From positions 1 through 60,817 of the forward strand of contig CAKZUP010000060.1 in the NCBI GenBank assembly GCA_937922945.1: 60,817 nt of DNA. The letters are read 5' to 3'. The DNA comes from an uncultured Granulosicoccaceae bacterium. Lineage in GTDB: Bacteria; Pseudomonadota; Gammaproteobacteria; Granulosicoccales; Granulosicoccaceae. This document shows, piece by piece, positions 59,480 through 60,817 of the stretch. Below the pieces are notes generated by a model. That model worked only from the letters and a program-made list of their open reading frames with translations. It made no database searches and was not told the DNA's origin. How positions within the stretch are numbered: the first letter of the stretch is position 1; each line of letters opens with the position of its first letter. The position numbers and the translations under genes were made by a program.

Positions 59480-60217
59480 TCACTCGCTGGACGCGGCGTT
59501 GACGATTAAATCAACCACCTCTTCTATCGAGAGTGAACTTGAATCGATAAACAAGGCATCGTGTGCAGCTTTGAGCGGTGCGTGTTCTCTGGTCGAATCC
59601 CGCTTGTCGCGAGCGTCGATCTCCGCCATCAACACCGCCATTGTAGTCTCTATTCCCTTTTCTTTCAACTGCTTAGCTCGACGATTCGCCCGCTCCTCAA
59701 CGGATGCAGTTAAAAAGACTTTGAGCTGGGCATCGGGGAAAACCACCGTCCCCATGTCACGGCCATCGGCAATGAGCCCAGGGGGCTGACGAAAGCTTCG
59801 CTGTTCGTCCAATAACGCGGCTCGAATCGGCTGCATTACGGCTATTTGTGATGCAATTTCTGCAGTTTGCTGGGTTCGAAGCTCATTGGTGATATTTTCT
59901 TCACCAATCATAACCACCACACCGTCGGTGCCTTGAGGGTGAAAGGTCGCTTGAAACGCATCGAGCGCCGCCAGCACCGACGACTCGGAGCTGATATCGG
60001 CGCCGGCTTTTTTACAGATAATGGCAGCGGCCCGGTAAACAGCGCCACTGTCCAGCAGATGATAGTTAAGCTGATTCGCCAAAACCTGGGCAACCGCACC
60101 CTTTCCAGCACCTGATGGCCCATCAATGGCAATGACCGGCGGCAGATCATCGCGCTCGTGCCCAGTGGATGATTTTGCCCCGCGCTCGGCTTGTTTGTCT
60201 GCGTCAACGGATGTCAT
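59480..60217 (-). CDS. cmk: Cytidylate kinase Cmk
   Basis: Cmk phosphorylates CMP and dCMP. Walker A is VIAIDGPSGAGKGAVAQVLA, here preceded by about 28 extra residues compared with E. coli. Further motifs are YHLLDSGAVYRAAA, LIADGRDMGTVVFPDAQLKV and FLTASVEERANRRAKQL. Length 245 exceeds the usual 225-227 mainly by the N-terminal extension, with no other in-frame ATG before the P-loop. It lies between aroA and rpsA, the standard order. Confidence 0.96.
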   Translation of the reverse strand: MTSVDADKQAERGAKSSTGHERDDLPPVIAIDGPSGAGKGAVAQVLANQLNYHLLDSGAVYRAAAIICKKAGADISSESSVLAALDAFQATFHPQGTDGVVVMIGEENITNELRTQQTAEIASQIAVMQPIRAALLDEQRSFRQPPGLIADGRDMGTVVFPDAQLKVFLTASVEERANRRAKQLKEKGIETTMAVLMAEIDARDKRDSTREHAPLKAAHDALFIDSSSLSIEEVVDLIVNAASSE

Positions 60218-60388
60218 GGTCGCTCATTCAATTTTTCAGAGACTTTCCGGATAAAGGACCCAGATATCTGTCCAGATAACGTTTGTAGCGAACACTGTGC
60301 GATCGCTGGTTAGGCTATTGAACGGTTCAGCCGACTCTGCCAATAAAGACGTCATTGGTAAGTCATTAGCAGCTAACAGGTTACCTTA

Positions 60389-60817
60389 TTATGCCTTACG
60401 TGATTCACTGACACGCAGACCAACCCCAGCCGCCAATGAAACAAAGTTGGGAAATGAGGTGGCAACGTTATCGCAATCGAGAATTTTGATAGGGCCGTCG
60501 GCCAACAAACCGGCCATAGCAAACGACATAGCCGTTCGATGATCGCCAACACTATCGACCGTGCCACCTTGAACTGGCCCACCCACAATGCGCGCACCGT
60601 CGGGTGTATCGGTGATATCGACACCCAGCGCGCGTAAACCATCAGTCATCACCTGAATACGATCGGTTTCTTTTACGCGTAATTCTTCCGCGCCTGTGAC
60701 AACGGTTGTGCCTTCTGCACTGGCAGCGGCCACAAATAATGCCGGGAATTCATCGATTGCCAACGATACCAACTCCTCTGGCACGTCGATGCCTTGCAAG
60801 CGTTTACCCACAACCAA
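60389..60817 (-). CDS. aroA: 3-phosphoshikimate 1-carboxyvinyltransferase (EPSP synthase), C-terminal part
   Basis: EPSP synthase joins PEP to shikimate 3-phosphate in aromatic amino-acid synthesis. Only the last 142 residues are in the window; the start lies beyond the right edge. The part present has GAEELRVKETDRIQVMTDGL, with active-site glutamate and arginine, and DHRTAMSFAMAGLLADGPIK, which binds phosphoenolpyruvate. The order aroA-cmk-rpsA is conserved. Confidence 0.95.
   Translation of the reverse strand: MVVGKRLQGIDVPEELVSLAIDEFPALFVAAASAEGTTVVTGAEELRVKETDRIQVMTDGLRALGVDITDTPDGARIVGGPVQGGTVDSVGDHRTAMSFAMAGLLADGPIKILDCDNVATSFPNFVSLAAGVGLRVSESRKA

Overview
The window is a stretch of chromosome from a gammaproteobacterium, most likely free-living or marine. 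I cannot name the genus. The evidence is the order of several conserved gene blocks: lpxD-skp-bamA-rseP-dxr-cdsA-uppS-frr-pyrH-tsf-rpsB, tig-clpP-clpX-lon-hupB-ppiD, trmJ-cysE-iscRSUA-hscBA-fdx-iscX, secF-secD-yajC-tgt-queA, and aroA-cmk-rpsA-ihfB-lapB-pyrF. Most of it is core housekeeping DNA. I saw no phage, insertion sequence, integron, CRISPR array or toxin-antitoxin pair.

Layout. 1-11,089 (minus strand): outer-membrane assembly, isoprenoid, phospholipid and translation genes, from rpsB leftward to a truncated lpxD. 11,329-16,722 (plus): map, glnD, dapE, fabI. 16,979-22,022 (minus): a TTC38-like repeat protein, mscL, an FMN-dependent 2-hydroxy-acid dehydrogenase and ppiD. 22,290-29,621 (minus): tRNA-Asp, tRNA-Val, hupB, lon, clpX, clpP, tig. 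30,050-31,281 (minus): four widely spaced tRNA genes (Leu, His, Arg, Pro). 31,437-40,045 (minus): the complete Isc iron-sulfur operon behind a clear IscR site, preceded by cysE and trmJ. 40,205-43,940 (plus): suhB and two exported proteins. 43,978-51,259 (minus): a flavin-fold protein, an acetyltransferase, a coiled-coil protein, then secF-secD-yajC-tgt-queA. 51,307-53,373 (plus): tRNA-Leu, a secreted two-repeat protein and an OmpA-type lipoprotein. 53,381-60,817 (minus): an aldolase-like gene, a phosphoribosyltransferase, pyrF, lapB, ihfB, rpsA, cmk and the end of aroA.

How the genes work together. The left block makes and exports envelope parts: LpxD for lipid A, Skp and BamA for outer-membrane proteins, RseP for envelope stress, Dxr and UppS for the undecaprenyl carrier, and CdsA for phospholipid. 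The middle block folds and degrades proteins: trigger factor, ClpXP, Lon and PpiD. The Isc block builds iron-sulfur clusters from cysteine, and CysE next door makes the cysteine precursor. SecDF-YajC drives export, Tgt-QueA makes queuosine, and LapB controls LpxC and so lipid A synthesis.

The less ordinary material is of three kinds. First, lineage-specific exported proteins sit in two junctions (41.0-45.7 kb and 51.5-54.2 kb). They include one protein with a GlyGly-CTERM-like sorting tail and one with a duplicated domain of about 60 residues that I do not recognise. Second, short tandem repeats of 11-16 bp occur at several places, one of them in frame at the start of dxr. Third, some core proteins have unusual tails, above all the alanine-rich tail of ribosomal protein S2. 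I found no clear new multi-gene system.
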